NCBI RefSeq assembly: GCF_039524015.1 | Contig: NZ_BAAAGF010000001.1 | Coordinates: 310,001-374,000 of the forward strand | Source: Gaetbulibacter_B jejuensis | GTDB taxonomy: Bacteria; Bacteroidota; Bacteroidia; Flavobacteriales; Flavobacteriaceae | Length of the DNA stretch: 64,000 bases | Reading direction: 5' to 3' | Part shown: piece after piece, positions 42,442 to 51,700 of the stretch | How the letters are laid out: every line of letters begins with the position of its first letter | Position numbering within the stretch: the first letter of the stretch is position 1 | Translations under genes and position numbers: made by a program | The notes under the pieces: model-generated | What the model was told of the DNA's origin: nothing | The model's input: only the letters and a program-made list of their open reading frames with translations | The model's database searches: none

Positions 42442-42687
42442 ATGTTCGTTTTTCCCCTGCAAATTATACTCGCTATTGTCTTAATCGCTATAATCATATT
42501 TGTTCCGTGTTATTTTGTAATGAGAAGAAAACAAAAACATGAACTTGATGTTATTGAAAGTTTTAAGAACTTAAATCCAAAACAAATATTTGCAATTGCT
42601 AAATACAGAAAAGCTACAAAACAAAAGTCTGATAATAAACTAAATAGATTTCTTGATTATATTAAAATGCTATTAACTCTTTTCTGA
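42442..42687 (+). CDS. Small single-helix membrane protein, hypothetical
   Basis: 81 residues. One strongly hydrophobic N-terminal helix (LQIILAIVLIAIIIFVPCYFV) is followed by a basic cytoplasmic part (MRRKQKHELDVIESFKNLNP). I do not recognise the family. Its last 31 bases overlap the 3' end of the convergent UDG-like gene, which is unusual but possible. There is no strong promoter. The amphipathic composition makes coding plausible, not certain. Confidence 0.45.
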   Translation: MFVFPLQIILAIVLIAIIIFVPCYFVMRRKQKHELDVIESFKNLNPKQIFAIAKYRKATKQKSDNKLNRFLDYIKMLLTLF

Positions 42688-43229
42688 AGTTCAGGCAACA
42701 CCTCAACTTCAAACCAAGGGTTTTTGCTTAGCCAAAATCGGTTTCTTGGGCTTGGGTGAGGTAACGGAAAATAGTGTGGCAAATACGTTTTAAAGTCTTT
42801 TACTGTTTTGGTAAGTGTTTGCTTCGCCTTCTCTTTTAAATAATACTTCTGCGCATACATACCTATTAAAATCACAAGTTCTACTTTGGGCATTTGCTGT
42901 AACAACAACTCATGCCATTGTGGAGCACATTCTTGTCGTGGAGGTAAATCGCCACTCTTCCCTTTTCCTGGATAACAAAAACCCATAGGTATAATGGCAA
43001 AATATTCAGGGTTGTAAAACTCTTGGTCAGTAACATTAAGCCATGTTCTAAGTTGCTTTCCACTAGCATCATCCCAAGGAATCCCAGACGCATGTACTTT
43101 GGTTCCTGGTGCTTGACCAATAATTACAATTTTAGAGTTTTTATGTGCTGAAACCACTGGGTTTGGACCAAGTGGCAAATGGTCTTTACAAATAGTACAT
43201 TGCTTTATGTTGTTTAGTAGCTCTTGCAT
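42657..43229 (-). CDS. Uracil-DNA-glycosylase-superfamily protein with iron-sulfur cysteines
   Basis: 190 residues. Four cysteines are placed as in family 4 UDG with a [4Fe-4S] cluster: Cys11, Cys14, Cys85 and Cys101. The active-site region is VIIGQAPGTKVHASGIPWDD, instead of the GEAPG of family 4, and the second motif is HPSPRNRFW (His158). It should recognise damaged bases, but the changed first motif means the substrate may not be uracil. Length is typical of a compact UDG. It stands between the rsmI gene and a convergent small ORF. Confidence 0.8.
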   Translation of the reverse strand: MQELLNNIKQCTICKDHLPLGPNPVVSAHKNSKIVIIGQAPGTKVHASGIPWDDASGKQLRTWLNVTDQEFYNPEYFAIIPMGFCYPGKGKSGDLPPRQECAPQWHELLLQQMPKVELVILIGMYAQKYYLKEKAKQTLTKTVKDFKTYLPHYFPLPHPSPRNRFWLSKNPWFEVEVLPELQKRVNSILI

Positions 43230-43270
43230 TAAACAGTTTTTAATTCTGAATCCAATTTCAGAATTTCAAA

Positions 43271-43942
43271 TTACTTCTTTCCAGCAACCACAATTACAAT
43301 TTCGCCTTTTGGTGGCTTGTTTGTGTAGTGTTCTAAAACCTCTTTTGCAGTACCTCTAACAGTTTCTTCATAGAGTTTTGTTAACTCTCTAGAAACAGAT
43401 ACTTGGCGATCTTCACCAAAGTACTCACAAAAATTAGTAAGCGTTTTTATAAGTTTATGAGGGCTTTCATAAAAAATCATGGTTCTGGTTTCTTCTGCTA
43501 AAAAAGTCAATCGTGTTTGTCTACCTTTTTTTACAGGCAAAAAGCCTTCAAACACAAATTTATCGTTAGGCAAACCACTATTTACTAAAGCAGGTACAAA
43601 AGCGGTTGCTCCTGGTAAACACTCTACTTCAATAGCGTTTTCAACACAAGCTCTCGTTAATAAAAATCCAGGATCTGAAATTGCTGGTGTTCCTGCATCG
43701 CTTATAAGTGCTATAGTTGTTCCGCTTTTTAGTTTATTTACTAAACTTTCAACCATTTTATGCTCATTATGCATGTGGTGCGATTGCATAGGAGTAGTGA
43801 TTTCAAAATGCTTTAGTAATTTCCCTGAAGTACGTGTGTCTTCAGCTAAAATCAAATCGGCTTGTTCTAATACTTCAACAGCCCTAAAAGTCATGTCTTT
43901 TAGGTTTCCTATTGGTGTGGGTACAATATAAAGTTTGCTCAT
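43271..43942 (-). CDS. rsmI: 16S rRNA (cytidine-1402-2'-O)-methyltransferase
   Basis: 223 residues from the ATG at 43942, before SKLYIVPTPIGNLKDMT; an upstream in-frame methionine at 43993 would add 17 residues lacking homology. The tetrapyrrole-methylase-type fold is shown by ILAEDTRTSGKLLKHF, ALISDAGTPAISDPGF, and CLPGATAFVPALVNSGLP. It methylates the 2'-OH of C1402 in the ribosomal decoding centre using S-adenosylmethionine. It diverges from the DUF11 surface protein gene. Confidence 0.95.
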   Translation of the reverse strand: MSKLYIVPTPIGNLKDMTFRAVEVLEQADLILAEDTRTSGKLLKHFEITTPMQSHHMHNEHKMVESLVNKLKSGTTIALISDAGTPAISDPGFLLTRACVENAIEVECLPGATAFVPALVNSGLPNDKFVFEGFLPVKKGRQTRLTFLAEETRTMIFYESPHKLIKTLTNFCEYFGEDRQVSVSRELTKLYEETVRGTAKEVLEHYTNKPPKGEIVIVVAGKK

Positions 43943-44033
43943 AAATGCTAAGTAACAGTCAAATTTACAATCTTTTAAACTATCTTCACACAACCATTTT
44001 TATTATTTGACATCTATTTGTAAAAACCAACCT

Positions 44034-47000
44034 ATGTACAAAAGCGTTTTAAGCCTCGTTATTTTTTGTCTCTGTTTTTTAAAATTATCTGCTCAAACGA
44101 CAGATTTAGCCGTAGTTGTAGAGGCTCAAAACTTAAGCGGAACCGATGTTTCTCAGGTTCAAATCTACCAAGAATTTCAGTACATAGTTACAATTATAAA
44201 TTCTGGAAATGCGGTAAGTAATGCTACTTTTTCTTTAAACCTTAATGATGACGTTGTTGTTAACTCTTATGTTTCGCAAAACAATTTAGGAGGTGCAAGT
44301 GATGCCGAAAATTTCAACCTTGAACTCAATAACGTCCTCACAGGAAGTGTTGCTAGTTTACCCAATAACTCTAGCGTTGAAATACGAATTAATGTTAATG
44401 CGCCTACAGATATTGGAGGAATTGCTTTTGATGCATTAGTCTCTCCTCCATCAGGCACTACCGACACCAATACATCAAACAACCAGTCTATAATTTCTAT
44501 TGATGTTATTGACATACCTATTGATTTTTCGGTAATATATTCTCAAATAAGTCCTGCTGAAGGAACAGGAATTAGCGCCTGGAACGATACTGTAACTTAT
44601 GAATTTACAATCACCAATAATAGTAGTGTTTCTTACCCTTTATATGGAATAACTGGGTTTATGACATTGCAATCTCCTTTTGAATATGGTCAACCAGTTG
44701 TACAATTACAATCTATAGAATGTGTTGGCTCAACCAACGGAACAGAGTGTCCAGATCTCTCTACTGTAAATGGTACATTAACTGTTGTAAATACAACGTC
44801 AGCTATTTTTAGTTATGGCACACCTCATGTGTTTACTTCAGGCGGTTCAATAACTTTTCAGGTTGTTTATCAATTTCTACAACCTAGTTGTGCTTTTGAT
44901 CCACAGCAAATAATTGTAGATAGTTATATTAATATTGAGCTAAACCACGTTAATGAATCTTCGGATAGTTCTAATTTAGTTCAAACTAATTTATTGACTG
45001 CAGAATTATGTAATGTTACTGATATTTGTATTGATACTATTCAAACAAATCCTGATGTTTCGACCATTGTTGATTGGGGAGAAGAAGTCACCTTTGAAAC
45101 TACAGTTTGTAATAATGGACCTCTTGACGCTCCTATTGTTTTCTTTCTACAAAACCTATCTACTACAGTAACTTGGGATATAATAAGTATAACCTGTATA
45201 GGCACAACAGGAGATGTAACATGTGATGATTTTACTATTACTGATATGGATACGTTGTGGGCTAGTGATACGTTTACTATGCCTGTTGGAGCAACCATTA
45301 CTATTGAAACAACAGTAATTTTCCTAGAACCAGAGTGCTCAACAAGTACACAAAATACACTTGCTCATGTAAGAAGCGGAACCAACATTATGCAAAGTCA
45401 GCTTTTTGATTCAAATATTGAAAATAGCGCTCAAAGTGATTTTGTTACATTACCTCCTACTGCATCTTGTCCTGCATCTGATATACAAGTTATAAAAACA
45501 CAAATTGCACCAGAATTACCTGAAGGTGGAGACATTAACAACACTACAGATTGGGGACCAATCACTTATGAAATAACCGTTACAAATGCTGGTGATGTAG
45601 ACACTTTTATCGAGCTTTCAGATTATATGACTTTAGCTGGAAGCATACCTGTTTCTGCTAGTTTACTTTCTGTTGAATGTGTTTCAACAACTGGTACTGC
45701 TGAATGTTTTACTATTACAAACGCAAACATAGATGTGGTTTTTGATGGTGAACCAGAAGATGGTGAGTTTGATGAATTTTGGGGAATTACCGTTGAAGAC
45801 AATTGGGAATTACCTGCGCAAAGTTCAGTAACATTTCAAGCAACTGTAAATTGGCAACCTGGTTGTTCAAGCGCTGCTATTCCTGTTATAAATAATGTTA
45901 CAGCAAATCATATTGGTGATGATATTATTGATGCAAGTCCTTCAAATAACAGTTCTCAAGTAACTTCATATTTAGCACCTTGTGTAGATTTAATTGTACA
46001 AACCTTTCCTGAATTCACTCAAGTTACAGTTAACCAGCCTTTTGATTGGATAATTGACATAAGTAATAGCACAACAAGCTCTAACGCTACAAACATATTT
46101 TTTGAAGACATATTAGACACTAACTTTACAGTTGTTGGAACTCCAACATGTAGCGTTACTGCTGGTACTGCTACTTGCATGAGTGGCTTTTCGGTAACCG
46201 GAAATACTATTTCGGGTGTAATTCCTAATATGGAATCTGGTTCAACTGTTAGAATACGAATTCCTGTTACTGCACCAAGTTTTGGTGGAGCTTTTAACAA
46301 TACTGCCGAAGCAACTCCAGATATTGCTGAAAATAATGAGTTAACTCCTGAAACAAATATTTCAATAAGCAACGTACAAGTTATTGCACCTACTTTAACT
46401 AAAGCGTTTGATCCTGATACTATTTTTGAAGGTCAAGAAAGCACTTTAACTTTTACAGTTTACAATATTGCTTCAAACCCTTCGCAAACCAACATTTCAT
46501 TTACCGATAATTTACCTGCTGGTGTAGTACTTTCTGGAGAAGCCTATTGGGTTGAAGACAATGGTTGTACATCAACATTTACAGGAACAATTGGAGACAC
46601 CTTTGTAGGCGTAACTAACCTAACCTTTCCTGAAGGTGTTGCAAGCTGTACTTTTGCAGTTTCGGTGACATCTAGTAGCATTGGCACTCACATTAATGAC
46701 AGTTCTAACTTTAGCGACCAAAACAATATTGACACTTCGCAAACCTATGCTGAGTTAACGGTTTTACAAGACACTACTGATGTAGATATTGAAATTTTAA
46801 AATCTGTTTCGCCAGAAGAAGTTTCTATTGGTGAAGAGGTGATTTTTACAATTACCGCAAGTAACCTAGGTCAAACTACAGCTACACTTATTGAGGTTAT
46901 TGACAATTTACCTAGTGGTTATGAGTACATATCTTCAACTGTTTCTGAAGGCGTTTTTGATGCATCAAGCTTTACTTGGTCAATTGCTTCACTTACTTCC

Positions 47001-47423
47001 GGTCAATTAGAAACATTAACGATTACTGCTCGTGTTTTATCCTCTGAAAACCTATTAAACATTGCTTTATTGGGCACAGTAAATGAAACTGATAGGGACG
47101 ATACAAACAATAGCGATAATGCCGAAGTTGCTGTAAACAATTGCTTAGAAATACCTCAAGGAATTTCTCCTAACAATGATTCTTCAAATGACTTTTTAGT
47201 AATTCCTTGTATTGAAGATTATCCTGAAAACCGAATTAAGATTTTTAACCGTTTAGGAGTTCAAATTTATCAAAGTGATAACTACAGAAATAATTGGGAT
47301 GGAAAACCAAATATGGGATTCCCAGAAACCTCTAGCTTATTACCTGTTGGCACATATTATTATATACTAGAAATACCAGAACTACAAAAACCTATTATGG
47401 GTTGGTTGTACTTAAATTATTAA
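44034..47423 (+). CDS. Very large surface protein with DUF11 repeats and T9SS type B sorting domain
   Basis: 1129 residues from the ATG at 44034 (an in-frame TTG lies at 44007). The signal peptide is MYKSVLSLVIFCLCFLKLSA. Six or so immunoglobulin-like DUF11 units follow; typical phrases are VTIINSGNAVSNATFSLN, TNNSSVSYPLYGI, VTNAGDVDTFIELSDY, FTVYNIASNPSQTNISF, and ITASNLGQTTATLIEVIDNL. Many Cys residues suggest disulfides. The C terminus reads PQGISPNNDSSNDFLVIPCI, YPENRIKIFNRLGVQIY, and GTYYYILEI, the type B gliding-motility sorting domain. The protein should be exported by the type IX system and may act in adhesion. Confidence 0.9.
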   Translation: MYKSVLSLVIFCLCFLKLSAQTTDLAVVVEAQNLSGTDVSQVQIYQEFQYIVTIINSGNAVSNATFSLNLNDDVVVNSYVSQNNLGGASDAENFNLELNNVLTGSVASLPNNSSVEIRINVNAPTDIGGIAFDALVSPPSGTTDTNTSNNQSIISIDVIDIPIDFSVIYSQISPAEGTGISAWNDTVTYEFTITNNSSVSYPLYGITGFMTLQSPFEYGQPVVQLQSIECVGSTNGTECPDLSTVNGTLTVVNTTSAIFSYGTPHVFTSGGSITFQVVYQFLQPSCAFDPQQIIVDSYINIELNHVNESSDSSNLVQTNLLTAELCNVTDICIDTIQTNPDVSTIVDWGEEVTFETTVCNNGPLDAPIVFFLQNLSTTVTWDIISITCIGTTGDVTCDDFTITDMDTLWASDTFTMPVGATITIETTVIFLEPECSTSTQNTLAHVRSGTNIMQSQLFDSNIENSAQSDFVTLPPTASCPASDIQVIKTQIAPELPEGGDINNTTDWGPITYEITVTNAGDVDTFIELSDYMTLAGSIPVSASLLSVECVSTTGTAECFTITNANIDVVFDGEPEDGEFDEFWGITVEDNWELPAQSSVTFQATVNWQPGCSSAAIPVINNVTANHIGDDIIDASPSNNSSQVTSYLAPCVDLIVQTFPEFTQVTVNQPFDWIIDISNSTTSSNATNIFFEDILDTNFTVVGTPTCSVTAGTATCMSGFSVTGNTISGVIPNMESGSTVRIRIPVTAPSFGGAFNNTAEATPDIAENNELTPETNISISNVQVIAPTLTKAFDPDTIFEGQESTLTFTVYNIASNPSQTNISFTDNLPAGVVLSGEAYWVEDNGCTSTFTGTIGDTFVGVTNLTFPEGVASCTFAVSVTSSSIGTHINDSSNFSDQNNIDTSQTYAELTVLQDTTDVDIEILKSVSPEEVSIGEEVIFTITASNLGQTTATLIEVIDNLPSGYEYISSTVSEGVFDASSFTWSIASLTSGQLETLTITARVLSSENLLNIALLGTVNETDRDDTNNSDNAEVAVNNCLEIPQGISPNNDSSNDFLVIPCIEDYPENRIKIFNRLGVQIYQSDNYRNNWDGKPNMGFPETSSLLPVGTYYYILEIPELQKPIMGWLYLNY

Positions 47424-48154
47424 TCAAACTTACTTTCAATAATTTCCATGAAGCGTTCTTCGTAATCCTCTTTTCCTTCCCATTGGTTGTAATCAGGTTT
47501 TACGATATTTTGAATTAAATTACTCGCTTCTTGAAAAGAGCTTGATGTATTTATTTGAGAAAGCACTCTGTCGTAATCTTCATTTTTACCATCAAACAAA
47601 TGCTTGATAAATGCAATTTTATCATTTAAACCAATAGTAATTCCTCCTCGCTTTAGCTTATCGTTAAGCGACTTCTTTATGTCTTGTTTAGCTTCGGCAA
47701 CAGGTTCAAAAATTGGCATCTCTTTAAAATCAGCTGTTAACTCTTCTAAATCGTTTTTATGATAATTGGTTTTAGGAATCGCTTTTTCAAACACTTCGTC
47801 AATTTGTTGGGTTTCTTCAGGCATTTGGGCAACAATATCCTTAATCTTTTCCATTACTGGCTCCATAATGCCATCGTCTTCAACATCGTCAAGGTTTATG
47901 TAAATTTTGTCTTCAACCTCAATATTGTCACTTACTTTATTATTGAAAGCAACATCCAACATTCCAAAAAACGACGAGTCTCCACCTATAGTTGGCATAT
48001 CATCTTCAAAGTTTTCTTGGGCAAACTTTAAAACGGTAAGTTTTTCATACAGAGCAGATACTTCAGCATGCATTTTATCAACATCTTCTCTTCCTTTTAG
48101 TTTAAGAATTCGATGCGCAATGCTAATTAATTCTGATTCCAATTTCTTCTTCAT
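47420..48154 (-). CDS. Conserved hypothetical protein, acidic helical
   Basis: 244 residues, acidic and mostly helical, no signal peptide or membrane segment. The N terminus (MKKKLESELISIAHRILKLK) is a coiled-coil-like helix. The middle has many Glu/Asp/Met residues (DDVEDDGIMEPVMEKIKDI, FEKAIPKTNYHKNDLEELTA), and the C-terminal part (GLNDKIAFIKHLFDGKNEDY) is well packed. I recognise it only as a flavobacterial conserved protein. Its stop overlaps the stop of the convergent giant gene by 3 bases. Confidence 0.75.
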   Translation of the reverse strand: MKKKLESELISIAHRILKLKGREDVDKMHAEVSALYEKLTVLKFAQENFEDDMPTIGGDSSFFGMLDVAFNNKVSDNIEVEDKIYINLDDVEDDGIMEPVMEKIKDIVAQMPEETQQIDEVFEKAIPKTNYHKNDLEELTADFKEMPIFEPVAEAKQDIKKSLNDKLKRGGITIGLNDKIAFIKHLFDGKNEDYDRVLSQINTSSSFQEASNLIQNIVKPDYNQWEGKEDYEERFMEIIESKFD

Positions 48155-48256
48155 AACTTTTAAAATTTAATCCAAATTATACTTTTGATTTTTAATAAAT
48201 TTACGCCACCTTTATGCAAACGGGAATTTTCCCTGTTTTAGTGTTAAAATTACAAA

Positions 48257-48904
48257 ATGTTTCTCGAAAATACAGTAAATCATAAAGAACAATTTGGATG
48301 GATTGAAGTTATTTGCGGTTCAATGTTCTCGGGTAAAACCGAAGAATTGATTCGCAGATTAAAACGAGCTCAATTTGCAAGACAAAAAGTAGAAATTTTT
48401 AAACCTGCAATTGACATACGTTATGACGATGAAAAAGTTGTGTCGCACGACTCTAACGAAATTCGCTCAACTCCTGTTCCTGCTGCTGCCAACATTCCTA
48501 TTTTGGCTGATGGTTGTGATGTTGTAGGTATTGATGAGGCTCAATTTTTTGATGATGAAATTGTAAGAGTTTGCAACGACTTAGCTAACAAAGGTATTCG
48601 AGTTATTGTAGCAGGTTTAGACATGGATTTTAAAGGTAATCCTTTTGGTCCAATGCCTTATTTAATGGCAACTGCAGAATATGTTACAAAAGTACACGCT
48701 ATATGCACAAAAACAGGAAATCTGGCTCAGTACAGCTATAGAAAATCTAAAAATGATAATCTTGTATTATTAGGTGAAGTTGAAGAATACGAACCTTTAA
48801 GTAGAGCTGCTTTTTATAAAACCATGTTGCGTGATAAGGTAAGAAACATGAAGGTTAATGATCCTGAGGATCTTTCTAATAAACCACAAGACGACAATGC
48901 CTAA
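48257..48904 (+). CDS. tdk: Thymidine kinase (type II)
   Basis: 215 residues. It phosphorylates thymidine in nucleotide salvage. The P-loop GSMFSGKTE is at 21-29 and the catalytic acid is Glu94 in GIDEAQFF. The lasso region ICTKTGNLAQYSYRK shows that the zinc-binding cysteines of the human-type enzyme are mostly replaced: only the first remains, and YEPLSRAAFYK has no Cys where others have C. The last 8 bases overlap the start of alr (ATG at 48897), so translation is coupled. Confidence 0.94.
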   Translation: MFLENTVNHKEQFGWIEVICGSMFSGKTEELIRRLKRAQFARQKVEIFKPAIDIRYDDEKVVSHDSNEIRSTPVPAAANIPILADGCDVVGIDEAQFFDDEIVRVCNDLANKGIRVIVAGLDMDFKGNPFGPMPYLMATAEYVTKVHAICTKTGNLAQYSYRKSKNDNLVLLGEVEEYEPLSRAAFYKTMLRDKVRNMKVNDPEDLSNKPQDDNA

Positions 48905-50003
48905 AGTTCAAGAAACTACGCTTGAGATTAACTTAAAATCTTTAGAGCACAATTATAATTACCTTACTTCTAAAACCTCAGAAAACACTAAGTTTCTTGC
49001 TGTTGTTAAGGCTTTTGGATACGGAAGTGATCCTAGTAGAATTGCATTAAAACTTCAAGATTTAAATGCTGATTATTTTGCGGTAGCTTATGTACAAGAA
49101 GGTATAACATTACGAGATGCTGGTGTCACCAAACCTATTTTGGTGCTTCATCCTCAACCTACAAATTTTAAAACAATTATTGAACGCTGTTTAGAACCAA
49201 GTATATATAGCTTTAAAGTTTTAAAAGCATTTATTGCTGAAGCTGAAAAAGAAAAGCAGCAGCAATATCCTATTCATATTAAATTTAATACAGGTTTAAA
49301 TAGATTAGGTTTTAATGAGAATGACAGCAAAGAGATTATTGACACCTTAAAAAAAACTAATGCTGTTAAAGTGAAATCTATTTTTTCGCATATGGCAGCT
49401 AGTGAAGATTTAAACGAAAAAGAATTTACACTATCTCAAATACAAAGTTTTAAAAACATCATATCCGTTTTTGAAAACAATCTAGGTTATTCTGTTTTAA
49501 AACATATGTGCAATACTTCTGGTATTTTAAATTACCCTGAAGCACATTTTGATATGGTTAGAAGTGGTATTGGCTTGTATGGTTTTGGTAATTCAGCTGA
49601 ACAAAACAAAAACTTAAAACCCATTGCAAGTTTAAAATCTGTAATCTCGCAAATTCATCATATTAATAAAGGAGAAAGCCTTGGTTACAATAGAGGTTTT
49701 GTCGCCAAAAACCTAGTTAAAACCGCAACAATACCTGTTGGGCATGCTGATGGTATTGGAAGACAATATGGTAAAGGAAAAGGGTTTGTTACCATAAACA
49801 ATCAACGTGCATACATACTTGGTAATGTGTGTATGGACATGATTATGGTAGATGTTACAACTATTGACTGCGAAGAAGGAGATGAGGTTATTGTGTTTGA
49901 TAATACATATACTGCTGAAGCCCTTGCTTCCTCGGCAAGTACCATTTCCTACGAAATTTTAACTGCTATATCCCAACGCATCAAAAGAACTTTTATTGAT
50001 TAA
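48897..50003 (+). CDS. alr: Alanine racemase
   Basis: 368 residues from the ATG at 48897, which lies inside the 3' end of tdk; an earlier in-frame ATG at 48858 would add 13 residues without homology. The PLP lysine is Lys38 in LAVVKAFGYGSD (the usual ADAYG is changed to AFGYG) and the catalytic tyrosine is Tyr264 in SLGYNRGFVAK. Other motifs are HIKFNTGLNRLGF, FSHMAASEDL and NVCMDMIMVDVT. It makes D-alanine for peptidoglycan. It is a single enzyme here, not fused to MurF as in some Bacteroidetes. Confidence 0.93.
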   Translation: MPKVQETTLEINLKSLEHNYNYLTSKTSENTKFLAVVKAFGYGSDPSRIALKLQDLNADYFAVAYVQEGITLRDAGVTKPILVLHPQPTNFKTIIERCLEPSIYSFKVLKAFIAEAEKEKQQQYPIHIKFNTGLNRLGFNENDSKEIIDTLKKTNAVKVKSIFSHMAASEDLNEKEFTLSQIQSFKNIISVFENNLGYSVLKHMCNTSGILNYPEAHFDMVRSGIGLYGFGNSAEQNKNLKPIASLKSVISQIHHINKGESLGYNRGFVAKNLVKTATIPVGHADGIGRQYGKGKGFVTINNQRAYILGNVCMDMIMVDVTTIDCEEGDEVIVFDNTYTAEALASSASTISYEILTAISQRIKRTFID

Positions 50004-50066
50004 CTCAATGTGTTGTAATATTTTTTTAGTTATTTTAGTAACATACTAACTATAAAACAATTTATT

Positions 50067-50468
50067 ATGCTTAAAGAATTTAAAGAATTCGCAATGAAGG
50101 GTAACTTGGTAGATATTGCTGTTGCCTTTGTAATGGGTGCTGCTTTTAACAAAGTAGTAAGTTCGTTTACAGGCGGAATTGTTTCTCCCTTAATTGGATT
50201 AATTTTCAAATCAGACTTCAAAGACCAAAAATGGATCATTACCGAAGGCACCTTAAATGATGCAGGTGAAACCGTTGGTGAAGTTGCTGTATTATGGGGA
50301 GATTTCTTAACCAACGTTATCGACTTTGTAATTGTTGCTTTTGTAATGTTTATGGTTATAAAAGGAGTTAACAAAATGAAGAAGAAAGAAGAACCTGCTC
50401 CAGCAGCTCCTGCAGGACCATCAGATAATGAGTTATTAGCAGAAATTAGAGACTTATTAAAAAAGTAG
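50067..50468 (+). CDS. mscL: Large-conductance mechanosensitive channel
   Basis: 133 residues. The N-terminal helix and TM1 (FKEFAMKGNLVDIAVAFVMG) are the MscL signature, with GAAFNKVVSSFTGGIVSPLIG as the gate region. TM2 is LTNVIDFVIVAFVMFMVIKGV, and the C terminus is a cytoplasmic coiled coil (DNELLAEIRDLLKK). It opens under membrane tension and releases solutes during osmotic downshock. TATTTTAG at 50031-50038 is a possible -7 box. A terminator follows. Confidence 0.96.
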   Translation: MLKEFKEFAMKGNLVDIAVAFVMGAAFNKVVSSFTGGIVSPLIGLIFKSDFKDQKWIITEGTLNDAGETVGEVAVLWGDFLTNVIDFVIVAFVMFMVIKGVNKMKKKEEPAPAAPAGPSDNELLAEIRDLLKK

Positions 50469-50507
50469 TTTCTTGTTAATAATTTAACAATTGAAAATTT
50501 ATTGTTA

Positions 50508-50544
50508 AAAAGCCTTTGTTGATGAAAAAACGAAGGCTTTTTTC
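50508..50544 (+). terminator. Terminator after mscL
   Basis: AAAAAGCCTT (50508-50517) pairs with AAGGCTTTTT (50534-50543) with additional T-G and G-C pairs below the loop, then T residues. Confidence 0.75.
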
Positions 50545-50569
50545 ATTCAATACAAAGGAATTAATACTT

Positions 50570-50577
50570 AGCTTTGT
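50570..50577 (+). promoter_or_regulatory. -7 box for asd
   Basis: TAGCTTTG, a perfect TAnnTTTG match, 27 bases before the ATG at 50605. Confidence 0.65.
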
Positions 50578-50604
50578 TAACTTAATTTATAAAAGCATTA
50601 AAAA

Positions 50605-51594
50605 ATGAAAGTAGCTGTAGTTGGTGCAACAGGTATGGTAGGAGAAGTAATGTTAAATGTTCTTAGCGAGCGTAACTTCCCTTTAACCGAACTTATTCCT
50701 GTAGCTTCAGAACGTTCTGTAGGAAAATCGGTTTTGTTTAATGGTAAAAACTATACTGTTGTTGGACTAAAAGATGCTGTTGCAATGCGTCCTGATATTG
50801 CTTTATTTTCTGCTGGTGGAGGAACCTCATTAGAATGGGCTCCAAAATTTGCTGAAGTAGGAACAACTGTTATTGATAATTCTTCGGCATGGAGAATGGA
50901 TCTTGATAAAAAACTAGTGGTTCCAGAAATTAATGCTAACACACTTACAAAAACCGATAAGATTATAGCTAACCCTAACTGTTCTACAATTCAAATGGTT
51001 TTAGCGTTGGCTCCTCTTCATAAAAAATATAAAATAAAACGTATTGTAGTTTCTACTTACCAATCCGTTTCTGGAACAGGTGTGAAAGCTGTAAAACAAC
51101 TAGAAAATGAAATGGCAGGAGTAGAAGGAGAAATGGCTTATCCATATCAAATCCACCGAAATGCCATTCCACATTGCGATGTATTTGAAGAAAACGGTTA
51201 CACAAAAGAAGAGATGAAACTCGTAAGAGAAACTCAAAAAATTCTTGATGATAGAACTATTGCTGTCACTGCTACTGCTGTAAGAATACCTACAGCTGGT
51301 GGTCACAGTGAAGCAGTTAATGTAGAGTTTGAAAATGATTTTGACCTTAAAGAAGTACGAAATATTTTAGAAAACACTGATGGTGTTGTGGTTCAAGATG
51401 ATTTACAAAACAACTCTTACCCAATGGCAATAAATGCACACGGTAAAGACGATGTTTTTGTTGGAAGAATAAGACGAGATGGCTCACAACCCAATTCCTT
51501 AAACCTTTGGATTGTAAGCGATAACCTTCGTAAAGGGGCAGCTACAAATACAGTTCAAATTGCTGAGTACTTGATTAAAGAAAATTTAATATAA
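50605..51594 (+). CDS. asd: Aspartate-semialdehyde dehydrogenase
   Basis: 329 residues. It reduces aspartyl phosphate to aspartate semialdehyde for lysine, threonine and methionine synthesis and for cell-wall diaminopimelate. The NADP-binding start is KVAVVGATGMVGEVML. The catalytic cysteine is Cys126 in NPNCSTIQMVLAL, and His234 in PTAGGHSEAVNVEF is the acid-base residue. Length and the phrase STYQSVSGTG match the enzyme group of Gram-positives and Bacteroidetes. It has its own -7 box. Confidence 0.96.
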   Translation: MKVAVVGATGMVGEVMLNVLSERNFPLTELIPVASERSVGKSVLFNGKNYTVVGLKDAVAMRPDIALFSAGGGTSLEWAPKFAEVGTTVIDNSSAWRMDLDKKLVVPEINANTLTKTDKIIANPNCSTIQMVLALAPLHKKYKIKRIVVSTYQSVSGTGVKAVKQLENEMAGVEGEMAYPYQIHRNAIPHCDVFEENGYTKEEMKLVRETQKILDDRTIAVTATAVRIPTAGGHSEAVNVEFENDFDLKEVRNILENTDGVVVQDDLQNNSYPMAINAHGKDDVFVGRIRRDGSQPNSLNLWIVSDNLRKGAATNTVQIAEYLIKENLI

Positions 51595-51700
51595 AAAATA
51601 GCATTTTAACTCAAATAAACAGTAAAAACGTGTAGTACAACTAATTAATTCTATTTGCTTTACGTGAATAGTTATCTTAGGTGTCCAAATTTTACTGTAA

